Shown: piece by piece, positions 38,601-46,662 of the stretch | Layout: the number at the start of each line of letters is the position of its first letter | Position numbering within the stretch: the stretch's first letter is position 1 | Source: Alteromonas hispanica | GTDB lineage: Bacteria; Pseudomonadota; Gammaproteobacteria; Enterobacterales; Alteromonadaceae | DNA: 64,000 nt | NCBI RefSeq assembly: GCF_010500915.1 | Contig: NZ_JAAAWP010000009.1 | Coordinates: 1-64,000, forward strand | Direction of reading: 5' to 3' | Program-made: the position numbers and the translations under genes | The notes under the pieces: generated by a model | The model's database searches: none | Seen by the model: only the letters and a program-made list of their open reading frames with translations | What the model was told of the DNA's origin: nothing

Positions 38601-39233
38601 CTGAAATACGAGCTAGACAGCTATCTGCGTGGAAGAAGCGGAGAAATACTCGAAGAAATGGCCTTTATGCGCAGTGAGAACCAACAATACATCCATTATC
38701 GCAAAGGCTCGGTGGTGATGATGTCAATTCTGGATCGTCTTGGTGAAGAGCGCTTGAATACGGCGCTTAAACAGCTGGTCGATAACTTTCGCTTTAATTC
38801 TAATCCATACCCCACTACGTTAAATCTACAGGCAGAACTCAATGCGGTTGCTACGCCCGATGAGCAAGCATTTATTGCTGATTTATTTGAACAAATCACC
38901 TTATATGACTTAAAACTAGATAGCGTAACTGTTGAACCGTTAGGTGATACTTATGAAGTTACGCTCTCAGTTAGTGGAGCGAAGTTCGCTGCCGACGGAC
39001 AGGGCATGGAAACTGAACAACCTCTTGATGAGTCGGTTGATATTGCTATTTTTACTGTCGAGCCATCGGAGTTGCAGGATGACAGTCAAATACTCTACAA
39101 GGCGAAGCATAAGATCGTGAGTGGTGAAAATAAAATTACCGTGACCGTATCTGAAAAGCCTTACTATGCTGGGGTCGACCCATTCGTGAAACTTATTGAC
39201 CGTGACAGCGGCGATAACGTCAAAAAATTATAA
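35679..39233 (+). CDS. ABC-2 permease fused to an M1-type metallopeptidase
   Basis: Very large membrane protein of 1184 residues. The first half has two ABC-2 permease-like sets of hydrophobic helices (about 20-260 and 310-540), with conserved CADR-like short motifs such as SGEIVWRERTSGMGDIIESTP near 370. After a last helix (about 560-580) comes a periplasmic gluzincin domain. It carries HEVAHQWW (927-934) with the M1-type HExxH and, 19 residues after it, Glu in AILSES as likely third zinc ligand (one residue more than in classical M1). The whole arrangement is a known but uncharacterised type of bacterial fusion. It starts 11 bp after the ATPase gene with AAGGAG, so the two form one exporter or envelope-processing system. 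Substrate and role are unknown. Confidence 0.87.
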   Translation: MFLKTLGFEWRYYLRQPSFIVTSLVFFLLPFLATATDGVRIGGGGNVLYNGTYAIAQTILIMGVFALFLLVNFIAGTATRNHTSQMSELIYTRPVNPLQYQLGRFLGALLITLTVFATVPLGILVGSLMPWVDPERVGPTNFSFYLTVFFYITVPGFLAMGMIFYALTQRVRSMMAAYLTALGVFIVYVVGGTLTSEPEYREIGALLDPFALRTFGELSRYWTVFDKNQTVITLEGVLLQNRLIWLAIGGIVLVLFGNLFSFKWQQGNKKIRPTKASRVPAPSGNRIDYQASAAHQWQKFITTLGFEMRQVLFSPAMIVLMLFSIFQLSSLYAVPYGGLYGTDNWPLTQTMTGAIVDNFGLTMMIVLIYYSGEIVWRERTSGMGDIIESTPVFNAVFWVSKLLSMWAVLSVLYAVGMVFTIFFQLSQGYSNLELGLYISQLFYVELLPWMWITVLVFFIQVLSPNKYLGMLIASAYLISSLVLNQIGIEHNMWAIGGAPNVLYSDLNGYGWFLTGFNWYMLYWGALSLALSVVGYGLWQRGPESKLKDRVKLLGYQLGKSGKSLLAASLVVFIASGGFIHYNTKILNEFVGRDEGLDRRAEYEQKFVEFENANIPVITKVNALVDIYPHQRRIEASAEVVVKNKQDTPISRVLVSYPQHTPEWNIDIPGAEIVEMMPEYRSAWLEFKKPLAPGAEIAGNISVVRDHAGFKDRDFDVALAENGTFIDNYSLFPVMGFRSDLLINDRHERRKRGLPERPRANKLEDSSKYSQSFFGKGVDFIDFETTVSTSPEQIAIAPGYLQKEWTKNGRRYFHYKMDSPMVAFYSFLSAKHEVKRDKHNGVNIEVYYDAKHSWNVDVMIQGVKDSLDYFEAEFGPYQHKQMRIIEFPGYRSFAQSFANTVPYSENIGFIADLRDPEAIDYVYYVTAHEVAHQWWGHQVGAADVQGSAILSESLSQYSAIMVLKKRYGDNQIRRFLKYELDSYLRGRSGEILEEMAFMRSENQQYIHYRKGSVVMMSILDRLGEERLNTALKQLVDNFRFNSNPYPTTLNLQAELNAVATPDEQAFIADLFEQITLYDLKLDSVTVEPLGDTYEVTLSVSGAKFAADGQGMETEQPLDESVDIAIFTVEPSELQDDSQILYKAKHKIVSGENKITVTVSEKPYYAGVDPFVKLIDRDSGDNVKKL

Positions 39234-39243
39234 GCAACGAAAA

Positions 39244-39270
39244 AAGCCGGGCAAATTCAAAACCCGGCTT
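39244..39270 (-). terminator. Bidirectional-looking hairpin between convergent genes
   Basis: AAGCCGGG (39244-39251) pairs with CCCGGCTT (39263-39270) around 11 bases. Read leftward it is followed by TTTT, so it suits the SRPBCC gene; it may also stop the permease transcript. Confidence 0.78.
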
Positions 39271-39334
39271 CTATACTTGCCTCTTGTCAGTGAACGAAGC
39301 TCAACGGCAGTGATATTGCAATGGCCACGAGAAA

Positions 39335-39781
39335 TTAATTCAACGCTTTTTGTCTATCGGCTAATACCGCTAGTTTTTCCAAACATGACATCCATGCGTA
39401 TTCATGCTGATCGCACTCTTCTTTATTAACGAAGCCGCTTTGCATTAACACTACGTTTATGCGATCCGGCTCCACTTCATTAAAATGGATGTTTACGGAA
39501 GTAATATGAGACTCGTCTAAGTTATCTTCCCACGCCCATGAAAAAGCCAATTGCTCATCGGTGAGTATAGTTACGTATTCGCCTGTTAGAGACATTTCTG
39601 CACCGTTTGGCTCCATCATCTTAATTCGATATCGTCCGCCTTCTTTAAAATCGTTCATCACTTGCGTAACTGAGCAGTTACCCGGCGCAAACCATTGTGA
39701 CAAATATTCGACTTCATGAAATGAAGCATAAATAAACGAAAGAGGTGCAGTAAACGTAACGTCTATGGTGAATTGGTACAT
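39335..39781 (-). CDS. SRPBCC/AHSA1 domain protein
   Basis: Protein of 148 residues with the START-like fold of the AHSA1 family. It begins with a strand FTIDVTFTAPLSFIYASF, then VEYLSQWFAPGNC, GRYRIKMMEPNGAEMSLTGEYVTI and LAFSWAWED, and ends with a helix holding HEYAWMSCLEKLAVL. Family members bind small hydrophobic ligands or assist Hsp90-like functions; ligand here is unknown. It is a single leftward gene between two unrelated rightward/leftward units. Confidence 0.82.
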   Translation of the reverse strand: MYQFTIDVTFTAPLSFIYASFHEVEYLSQWFAPGNCSVTQVMNDFKEGGRYRIKMMEPNGAEMSLTGEYVTILTDEQLAFSWAWEDNLDESHITSVNIHFNEVEPDRINVVLMQSGFVNKEECDQHEYAWMSCLEKLAVLADRQKALN

Positions 39782-39957
39782 AAGTTGGCCTTATTGATTA
39801 AGCAAAACCCGAGCTTGTTGATAATTAGCTTACTGATAATAAACTCTTGATAATCATGAATTCAAAAAGCTCAGGAATTGCGCTTTACAGCACGCATTTG
39901 TTCTCAGTATCGGCCATACATAAGCGTTGCTTTAATAAATGTTCCCATTGCTATGTT

Positions 39958-41769
39958 TCAACTCTGTGTACTCATAAGCGATGCCATACTGGGTTTACTG
40001 CCAAAGTGTTGTGCGCACACTCGCTCACTTACACGTAAATACAGTTCATCAATAGCTTCATTACTCATAAATTCATCACTGAAACCTGGTGCGCCGGCAT
40101 CAATAAAGTGTCGTGCAGCTAAAATAAAGTGAGCTATAAGTTGCTTAACGTTATCCGTCCCCATGGCAATACGCATGGTAGTAAGCTCTATACCTGCTTT
40201 TTTCTGTTCTTCAGCACTTAGCTCAGAATGCGACGTTAATGCAGGGCACAGCACGATAGTGTTGTTCTGCCCAATACTCACCTGATGGCTAAATGCAGGC
40301 TCTAGTGCATCGAAAAAGCGGGTAAATACATCTCTCGTTAAACCTGCAGGAGCCATATCAATAGTAAACAATGTACATGGCCATCCGTGGGCATGCTGTT
40401 TTTCGCGAAGTCCGGCATTACTGTGCTCTGGCAACGCATGGCAATTTACTCTTATGAGGGGATGAGAGCTTAAAAAGGCAGTGAATACCTCTGTATTAAT
40501 CACCTTAGTCATCATACGCTGTTCAAGAGTTTTCATACCGTTAAGCACGTCAAACGCCTTTTCTGAATCAAGAAAGGCACCTTTTATGTAGTACACATCC
40601 CAAAACATGGTTTGCGACCAATCAACTCCATCTACACTGCTTCCTTTAGGTTGGAACATACGGTGACCTTGGCCAATAACAACACCTGCGGTAGTGGCGC
40701 CGCTACCACATAAATCCTTGGTATAACTATGCACCACGTAGTCAGGTCGGGCTGCTTTATTTTTATGCTGCAAAGGTTGATGTAATACTGGGGTGGCCAA
40801 CGTTGAATCAAGCATCACTAACGCCCCTTCGGCGTGAGCAAGTTCACTGATGCCAGGAACATCGAGAACGTAACCGTGCGGATTACAAGGAGACTCCATG
40901 TAGACATGCATCGATGCCCCCTTGTTTAGGCGCTCAGCATACTGCTGCTTGGTTTGCGCCATAAAGTCGGCGAAACTTTCTTTGTCGTAGCCATCAAACC
41001 AAGCAATCTGAATATCCATTCGATTTGATCTGGCAAAGTAATCGTGAAGCAGTTGGTAAACCCCGCCATAAACATTCCTAGATACAATTAGCACATCACC
41101 GTGGCTTAACACATTTGATAACATGGCGTCGATAGCCGCCATGCCTGAGTTAAAGTTCCATGCAAGGTATTCAGAAGCATAGGGGCCTGCTTCCATGTCT
41201 ACAATGGCGTTGGCTAGTGAAATATTGGTGGGGTTTAACAAGCGCGAGTATATTTGGTGCGTAAATTCTTTGCCTTGAAACGCGTCGTCTACCCATTCGG
41301 TGCAGGCATACACATAGGTTGCCGTTCTCACAACCACGGGAGTGGCCGAAAACAGCGCGGTTACGTTGTCAAATAACGGGTAATGCCCTTGCGATCCATT
41401 ACCACTCGATAAGCTTTGATAGGTAGCACGAAATGGGTTTTGTAGGGTGTCTAAAATTTTAGCGATTTGAAAAGATAAAAATTTCTTGGCGTTGAAGTAT
41501 GCCACCCTATCCTCTTTATCTAGAGATTGAAGGGTATTACTAGTAATATCCCAAAGCTGCACTACACTGGATTGCGCGCCATATAGGTGGTGCGCGGTTT
41601 GTGCTAAAGCCCTGCCGTAGTCGCTTTGTTCATCGATACCAAAGTGAGCGAGTTGTTCATTAACCAGCGCCTGTGTAGAGTCTGCTTTTGTGCTGTTGCG
41701 CTTAGGAGAAAGCACTTTGGCATGGTCTACCGAAATAGCCTGAAAGTTGTTAGTGTTATTCGACTGCAT
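39958..41769 (-). CDS. PLP-dependent Cys/Met metabolism-type enzyme with N-terminal extension
   Basis: Protein of 603 residues. An N-terminal extension of about 130 residues of unknown fold precedes a trans-sulfuration-type PLP domain (about 150-520). The cofactor lysine lies in YVVHSYTKDLCGSGATTAGVVIGQG, and EYLAWNFNSGMAAIDAMLS and VYMESPCNPHGYVLDVPGI are typical strands of the fold. Such enzymes act as cystathionine synthases or lyases or methionine gamma-lyases. The extension and length exceed the usual 390-430, so the reaction cannot be assigned. ATG 41769 has CGGA upstream; a GTG at 41793 would add eight residues. It is divergent from a D-2-hydroxyacid dehydrogenase gene, hinting that a 2-oxo-acid product may be reduced there. 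Confidence 0.8.
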   Translation of the reverse strand: MQSNNTNNFQAISVDHAKVLSPKRNSTKADSTQALVNEQLAHFGIDEQSDYGRALAQTAHHLYGAQSSVVQLWDITSNTLQSLDKEDRVAYFNAKKFLSFQIAKILDTLQNPFRATYQSLSSGNGSQGHYPLFDNVTALFSATPVVVRTATYVYACTEWVDDAFQGKEFTHQIYSRLLNPTNISLANAIVDMEAGPYASEYLAWNFNSGMAAIDAMLSNVLSHGDVLIVSRNVYGGVYQLLHDYFARSNRMDIQIAWFDGYDKESFADFMAQTKQQYAERLNKGASMHVYMESPCNPHGYVLDVPGISELAHAEGALVMLDSTLATPVLHQPLQHKNKAARPDYVVHSYTKDLCGSGATTAGVVIGQGHRMFQPKGSSVDGVDWSQTMFWDVYYIKGAFLDSEKAFDVLNGMKTLEQRMMTKVINTEVFTAFLSSHPLIRVNCHALPEHSNAGLREKQHAHGWPCTLFTIDMAPAGLTRDVFTRFFDALEPAFSHQVSIGQNNTIVLCPALTSHSELSAEEQKKAGIELTTMRIAMGTDNVKQLIAHFILAARHFIDAGAPGFSDEFMSNEAIDELYLRVSERVCAQHFGSKPSMASLMSTQS

Positions 41770-41902
41770 GATAATTCCGTTAAATGATGACACTTTTCAT
41801 TAACGAAAATGTAAAACTATATTCACAACTTTAGAACAACCACCCATGCGATAATTGCCTCTTTGGTAGGAAAGAAAAGTTTACTTTATAAGTGAAGGTC
41901 TA

Positions 41903-42892
41903 ATGAATTCAAGCTCTGACGGTGCACTTCAAATTACAATATTAAGCAAAGAGGCAAAGCAAATTGCTAGCGCCATTCTTGATAAGATGGGTAACGAAAC
42001 AAAACATTGCCCTACCGAGTTTAAAAACCTGGACATTGTGGTTGCATCTAACAACCCTGAAGACGTAAATAAAGATAACGTTGAAGTCTTGCTAGCAGAT
42101 CCAAACTTAGCCGCCAAGGTTATTCCTTATTGCCATAACCTAAAATGGTGTCAGTCTACATGGGCAGGAAATGCACCTCTTTTTCGTCTTGATAAAACCG
42201 ATTATCAGCTTACTGGTTTAAAGGGCGTTTTCGGTGAATTAATGCGCGAGTATGTATTCGCTTATTTGCTGCAATTTGCCAGAAATATACCTGCATTTAG
42301 TAACAATCAAAGCAAACAACCTCCTGTTTGGCAGGCTGAATCCCGTCAGCCACTCAACGGGTTAACTTTAGGTATTATGGGCTTAGGGAATATAGGACAA
42401 GCGCTTATTCCGGTGGCCCACGCCTTTGGTATGAAAGTTATTGGCATGTCGAGAAGCGCTAGCAAGGTCGAGGGTACAGAAGCCATGTACCCCACTTCAC
42501 AACTTAGTGCGTTTGCCAAGCGCGCAGACCATGTTGTCAATCTAATGCCAGACACTGAACAAACGAAAAATCTGTTGTCAGATAACTTTTTTCAACATCT
42601 TAAACCTCACTCCATTTTCATTAACGCAGGGAGAGGAAGCGCAGTAGATGATCGTGCGTTACTTGATGCGTTGAATAACAATAAGCTGCACCATGCGGTG
42701 TTGGATGTGTTTAGACAAGAGCCACTGCCCCCAGAGCATGCTTTTTGGCATCATCCGAAGGTTTCAATCACCGCCCACACAGCGGCAGAATCGCAGCCAG
42801 AAGATGTAGCTCAGGTGTTTTTAAATAACGCACAGCGCTTTAACAACGGACTGCCCCTATTGTATAAGCTCGACTTTGCAAAGGGCTATTAG
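41903..42892 (+). CDS. D-2-hydroxyacid dehydrogenase (GhrA-like)
   Basis: NAD(P)H-dependent enzyme of 329 residues that interconverts 2-oxo acids and D-2-hydroxy acids. The Rossmann motif is GLTLGIMGLGNIGQALIP (about 152-169). Catalytic residues are Arg in INAGRGSAVDDRAL, Glu in VFRQEPLPPEHAF and His in VSITAHTAAES. The N-terminal substrate domain is short. It resembles glyoxylate/hydroxypyruvate reductases. Divergent from a PLP enzyme gene with 133 bp between, so common regulation is possible. Substrate unassigned. Confidence 0.88.
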   Translation: MNSSSDGALQITILSKEAKQIASAILDKMGNETKHCPTEFKNLDIVVASNNPEDVNKDNVEVLLADPNLAAKVIPYCHNLKWCQSTWAGNAPLFRLDKTDYQLTGLKGVFGELMREYVFAYLLQFARNIPAFSNNQSKQPPVWQAESRQPLNGLTLGIMGLGNIGQALIPVAHAFGMKVIGMSRSASKVEGTEAMYPTSQLSAFAKRADHVVNLMPDTEQTKNLLSDNFFQHLKPHSIFINAGRGSAVDDRALLDALNNNKLHHAVLDVFRQEPLPPEHAFWHHPKVSITAHTAAESQPEDVAQVFLNNAQRFNNGLPLLYKLDFAKGY

Positions 42893-42895
42893 TAA

Positions 42896-43474
42896 TTAAT
42901 ACTCTATGCGTGGGTCTGTTGCAGTCACTTCAATCCTGTCTTGATGTTTTTCATGAAATATCAGTAACTCAGGGTAATCTCGCATGTCGTGTAGCTCTCG
43001 GAACAGTACCCAATCGACTAATGAGTAAAGGCATATTTCGGGGTAATTCCACCCGCTAAAAAGGCCCTTATTTATCTGGTTTGATAACGACGTTAACACT
43101 CCCTCTATACGCTCGCTCTGCAAATTAAAGTAAAATTTCTCCTGCGCTATATCGAAATCAGATCGCTTCAGCAAAAGCAGTTGTACAAATGAGTCGTTCG
43201 CAGCGTCAATAAGGGTTAATTGATTTTCAGCCTCCCATGTTAAAGGCTCGTATTGATATTTATCCGCGAGATAGTTGTAGATAATTCGGGAATCAAAAAT
43301 TATTTCGCTGCCGTCTTCAAGGCAAGGTACTTTCAACGTGGGGTTACGAGAAGCTAATAGCTCCCTATCTGCACCAGAGAAAATCTGTAAGTTTAAAAAC
43401 TCGTGATCTATTGAGGCAAGTACGATACGAATACGTCTAACGAAAGGTGACGTGGTAGAGCCATACAGTTTCAT
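42896..43474 (-). CDS. Glutathione S-transferase family protein
   Basis: Protein of 192 residues with an N-terminal thioredoxin-like domain (MKLYGSTTSPFVRRIRIVLASIDHEF and NPTLKVPCLEDGSEIIFDSRIIYNYLADKY) and an all-helical C-terminal part. SPFVRR is the usual glutathione-site start with Ser. It conjugates or reduces electrophiles with glutathione; substrate unknown. Its stop lies 3 bp from the dehydrogenase stop, so the two genes converge tightly. Confidence 0.9.
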   Translation of the reverse strand: MKLYGSTTSPFVRRIRIVLASIDHEFLNLQIFSGADRELLASRNPTLKVPCLEDGSEIIFDSRIIYNYLADKYQYEPLTWEAENQLTLIDAANDSFVQLLLLKRSDFDIAQEKFYFNLQSERIEGVLTSLSNQINKGLFSGWNYPEICLYSLVDWVLFRELHDMRDYPELLIFHEKHQDRIEVTATDPRIEY

Positions 43475-43617
43475 AAAAACGTCCTACAGCAAATCCATTG
43501 TATGGGTAAGTGTAGACACAAAAGGTACGGGTTGAAAATAGAATTTGATGAAAGGACTCTTAGAGCAGATACCATAAAGAGAGTAACGTGTACCTGCCCT
43601 ATTTTGAACTACGCGCG

Positions 43618-43962
43618 TTATACGCTAAAGCTTGCTCCGCATCCACAAGTTGTTGTGGCGTTTGGGTTTTGTACTAAAAATCGAGAGCCTTCTAAGCCGT
43701 CTACGTAGTCAACAACACCACCAACAAGATATTGTAAACTCATGGGGTCGACCACTAAAGTGACGCTGTCTTTTTCAATCGTCATGTCACCTTCATTCAC
43801 CTTTTCATCGAAGGTAAATCCGTATTGAAACCCAGAGCAACCTCCGCCCGTTACGTAAACGCGTAATTTAAGGTCTGCATTCTCTTCTTCTGTCACCAGC
43901 GCCTTTACTTTGCTTGCCGCTGCATCAGAAAACTCAATTGGCAACGCCGTTTCGACTGACAT
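43618..43962 (-). CDS. erpA: Iron-sulfur cluster insertion protein ErpA
   Basis: A-type Fe-S carrier of 114 residues. The three conserved Cys are present: [11 protein letters not shown] and, near the C-terminus, TTCGCGASF (with two Cys in CGC). The N-terminal [21 protein letters not shown] and the segment [21 protein letters not shown] match ErpA rather than IscA. It delivers clusters to apo-proteins such as those of isoprenoid synthesis. It is a single gene with its promoter in the 82-bp gap before the kinase fragment. Confidence 0.94.
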   Translation of the reverse strand: MSVETALPIEFSDAAASKVKALVTEEENADLKLRVYVTGGGCSGFQYGFTFDEKVNEGDMTIEKDSVTLVVDPMSLQYLVGGVVDYVDGLEGSRFLVQNPNATTTCGCGASFSV

Positions 43963-44044
43963 ATTTACCCCTAACGTTAATGACCTATCACGATATTTTA
44001 CTACGTCTCATTATCTAATACTTGATTATTTCAAGCAAATAAAG

Positions 44045-44437
44045 CTAGTTTAATTCGCTATTATCGTCGTTCGCCTGTTGCTCTATAGGTAGGGTCAACG
44101 TAAATACAGTCTCACCCGCTTTAAAATTCACCTTAATTTTTCCACCCAACACGTTAGTTACCCATTGATGCACAAGATGTAGTCCCAAACCGGAATTACC
44201 CGCAGCTCTCGCGGTTGTCACGAATGGGTCAAAAAGTTTGTGTTTAACATTATCAGAGACACCTTTACCGTTGTCTTTGTGTTCTATAATCACTTTATCG
44301 GTAACACGTCGAATTGAAATTACTATTTCATTATTTGAGTGAACATCAAAGGCATGCTCAACGCTATTTACGATAAGGTTTTGCAATGTCTGTGATAACA
44401 CTCCCGGATAAGTTTTCATTGTTATATCACAGGGCAA
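44045..44437 (-). pseudogene. Histidine-kinase ATPase-domain remnant
   Basis: About 130 residues that form only the C-terminal HATPase_c part of a sensor kinase. N-box (QTLQNLIVNSVEHAFD), G1 box (DNGKGVSDNV), F-box (LFDPFVTT) and G2 box (GNSGLGLHLVHQWV) are all visible. No HisKA or sensor domain is present. The coding sense continues upstream to about 44467 ([14 protein letters not shown]), directly at the minE stop and out of frame with it, without a good start codon or ribosome site; TTG 44437 is the only start in reach. It reads as the tail of a kinase gene whose front was lost, though a small standalone ATPase translated by coupling with minE cannot be excluded. Confidence 0.6.
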
Positions 44438-44465
44438 ATCAATGGCTAATGCTACCTTTTTCTTT

Positions 44466-44720
44466 TTAAGACTCTGGCAAAGTCACATTAAGCTCTAGCA
44501 CGCTGCAGTCATCGTTGTTATCAAGCTGCACAGACACTTGGTCATCTGCTATGGCCACGTATTTGCGAATAACTTGGATAATCTCTTGCTGCATCATAGG
44601 CAAATAATCGGGTTCCGTACGCTTTCTGCGCTCATGTGCCACTATTATCTGCAAGCGCTCTTTGGCCACTGCAGCTGTGCTTGGCTTTTGCTTCTTTTTT
44701 AGCAGGTCGAAAATACCCAT
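44466..44720 (-). CDS. minE: Cell division topological specificity factor MinE
   Basis: Protein of 84 residues that stimulates MinD ATPase and restricts MinCD to the poles. It shows the MinE start [34 protein letters not shown], containing the membrane and anti-MinCD helix, and a topological specificity region after [18 protein letters not shown]. The start ATG overlaps the minD stop by one base, so the two are translated as a unit. Confidence 0.96.
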   Translation of the reverse strand: MGIFDLLKKKQKPSTAAVAKERLQIIVAHERRKRTEPDYLPMMQQEIIQVIRKYVAIADDQVSVQLDNNDDCSVLELNVTLPES

Positions 44721-45529
44721 TACTTTCCTCCTAGTAGACGCTTGAAGAATCCTTTTTTCTCTGCATCAAGGAAACGATGTTCAACAGTTTCACCAAGCAG
44801 GCGCTTAACTGCATCTGTATACGCCTGCCCTGCATTTGCTTCTTCATCCAGTATGACAGGTTGGCCTTGGTTAGACGCTTTTAATACCGATTCAGATTCT
44901 GGAATAACACCGAGTAACGGAATGGCAAGAATTTCCTCAACATCAGCTACGCTCAACATTTCTGCTGTTTCAACACGTGCTGGGTTATAGCGGGTAAGCA
45001 GAAGATGCTCTTTTACCGCTTTACCCTGCTCTGCCCGCATAGATTTACTTTGTAATATACCAAGAATACGGTCTGAATCTCGCACTGACGAAACTTCTGG
45101 GTTGGTCACTACAATAGCTTCATCAGCAAAGTATAGTGCCATTTGCGCCCCTTGCTCGATACCTGCCGGAGAATCACAGATAATAAAGTCGAAGCTCTCT
45201 TTAAGCTCGTCTAGCACTGCCTGAACACCTTCAATTGTCAGAGCATCTTTGTCTCTAGTTTGCGATGCTGGCAAAATAAAGAGATTGCTAGTGCGCTTGT
45301 CTTTGATTAGCGCCTGCTTTAACGACGCCTCTTTATTAATCACATTAACGAAGTCGTAAACTACTCGACGTTCACAACCCATAATAAGGTCGAGATTTCT
45401 CAGGCCAACATCGAAGTCGATGACCACGGTTTTATGCCCAGCTAGCGCGAGTCCTGTGCTAATAGCCGCACTTGAAGTGGTTTTGCCCACGCCGCCTTTA
45501 CCCGACGTTACTACAATAATCTTAGCCAT
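44720..45529 (-). CDS. minD: Septum site-determining protein MinD
   Basis: Membrane-binding ATPase of 269 residues with the deviant Walker [11 protein letters not shown] (about 10-19). Switch motifs [13 protein letters not shown] and [18 protein letters not shown] are present. The C-terminus ends in the amphipathic membrane-targeting helix region [10 protein letters not shown]. It recruits MinC and MinE and oscillates between poles. It lies between minC (31 bp upstream) and minE (overlapping). Confidence 0.97.
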   Translation of the reverse strand: MAKIIVVTSGKGGVGKTTSSAAISTGLALAGHKTVVIDFDVGLRNLDLIMGCERRVVYDFVNVINKEASLKQALIKDKRTSNLFILPASQTRDKDALTIEGVQAVLDELKESFDFIICDSPAGIEQGAQMALYFADEAIVVTNPEVSSVRDSDRILGILQSKSMRAEQGKAVKEHLLLTRYNPARVETAEMLSVADVEEILAIPLLGVIPESESVLKASNQGQPVILDEEANAGQAYTDAVKRLLGETVEHRFLDAEKKGFFKRLLGGK

Positions 45530-45560
45530 TTACTTATTTCCTTTGTACGCGCACAAACCG

Positions 45561-46376
45561 TTAAACCAACGCTTCTATGCGTAGCGTATCTTCTTCTAAA
45601 TATATTTGAGCAGGTTTCTTCCAACACTCGCCTTTAACGGTGTCGTGCATAATAAATTGCCCTGCAATTGACACGAGTTCTGCATCTAATGACTGACAGA
45701 AAACTCGAGCATTATTGTTTCCTTTCACACCAGCTAGTGCTCTACCTCGCAAAGTGCCATAAACATGAATATTGCCATCTGCGAGTAATTCAGCCCCTTC
45801 GCTTACCGATGCGGTTACCACTAAGTCACTTCCTTCGGCATAAACCTGCTGACCTGAACGCACCGGGCGCATAATTACTTTTGCGGGCTTTAATACAGGC
45901 ACCACAGGAGTAGCCTCTACTTCAGGTGCACTGTAATTAACCTGACTGGCAGAAGGCGTTTTATTGTGATTGCCGGTGTTTTTACCTACCTCTGCTTGCT
46001 TAGCCCCTGTTTGCCTAGCCTCAGCCTGATTAGCAGCGTCGGCAGTTGAGGTATTGATGTCACTATCTGAGGTTTTGCTTTGACTAATATCGGCAAGACC
46101 AAGATCGTTTATCACCGGTCTTAACTCAGCCACGTCTCCTTTTACTGCCATAGGTTGAAGCTGCAGGCGTCTGCACAATGCAATAAGCAGCTCGAATTCT
46201 GTTGCCGAAAGCGTTTTTTGCAAATGTATAATAAGCGAGGAGCGCGTAAAAAACTGCGGAGCACTCGCTACTTTTGCCTCTAATTGAGATTCAAATACAT
46301 CAGGATCAAAGTCGATTATTTCCAGTACAATGCTGGTAAGCGTTGTACCCTTCATGCGAAAGCACGTTTCTGTCAT
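45561..46376 (-). CDS. minC: Septum site-determining protein MinC
   Basis: FtsZ-assembly inhibitor of 271 residues. An N-terminal domain (FRMKGTTLTSIVLEI and about 7-105) is followed by a long linker rich in Ser/Asn/Ala/Gln/Thr (about 115-165) and a C-terminal beta-helix domain ([41 protein letters not shown]). The linker is longer than that in E. coli. First gene of the minCDE operon. Confidence 0.95.
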   Translation of the reverse strand: MTETCFRMKGTTLTSIVLEIIDFDPDVFESQLEAKVASAPQFFTRSSLIIHLQKTLSATEFELLIALCRRLQLQPMAVKGDVAELRPVINDLGLADISQSKTSDSDINTSTADAANQAEARQTGAKQAEVGKNTGNHNKTPSASQVNYSAPEVEATPVVPVLKPAKVIMRPVRSGQQVYAEGSDLVVTASVSEGAELLADGNIHVYGTLRGRALAGVKGNNNARVFCQSLDAELVSIAGQFIMHDTVKGECWKKPAQIYLEEDTLRIEALV

Positions 46377-46574
46377 TTATTCTTCCCAAAAAGGCCCTAA
46401 AGACGCTGGTTTGACGGGCCCACAGTGTCCACAGCATGTTGTTGTGTCAACTGTAACAAAAATCCCCCACACAGCAACTATAAAGCGAAACTTACAGAAA
46501 TAAACGTCTACTTATTGCACAATAAATAACAATAAGTTGCTTCCCCCTATTAAGTGAACAATAAGTAGGCAAAC

Positions 46575-46612
46575 GAAAAAAGACGCCATGCTTGTCAGCA
46601 ACAGCGCCTTTT
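46575..46612 (-). terminator. Probable terminator of fumC
   Basis: Read leftward, AAAGGCGC pairs with GCGTCTTTTTT through one weak position, enclosing an inner TGCT/AGCA stem, and ends in a T run. It lies about 50 bp after the fumC stop. Confidence 0.6.
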
Positions 46613-46662
46613 AATATCCATAAATTTTGAAAACGTTAGTATCGGAAAACTTCAGTGAGGTA

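Noticed and set aside
43502-43708. Rightward reading frame of 68 codons overlapping the 3' end of erpA
   Set aside because: It overlaps a secure gene on the other strand, shows no family features and has no ribosome site.
44045-44437. Fusion of minE with the kinase fragment by frameshift
   Set aside because: minE has a normal length and its stop is in its own frame; the fragment is in another frame and MinE has no kinase partner in known biology.
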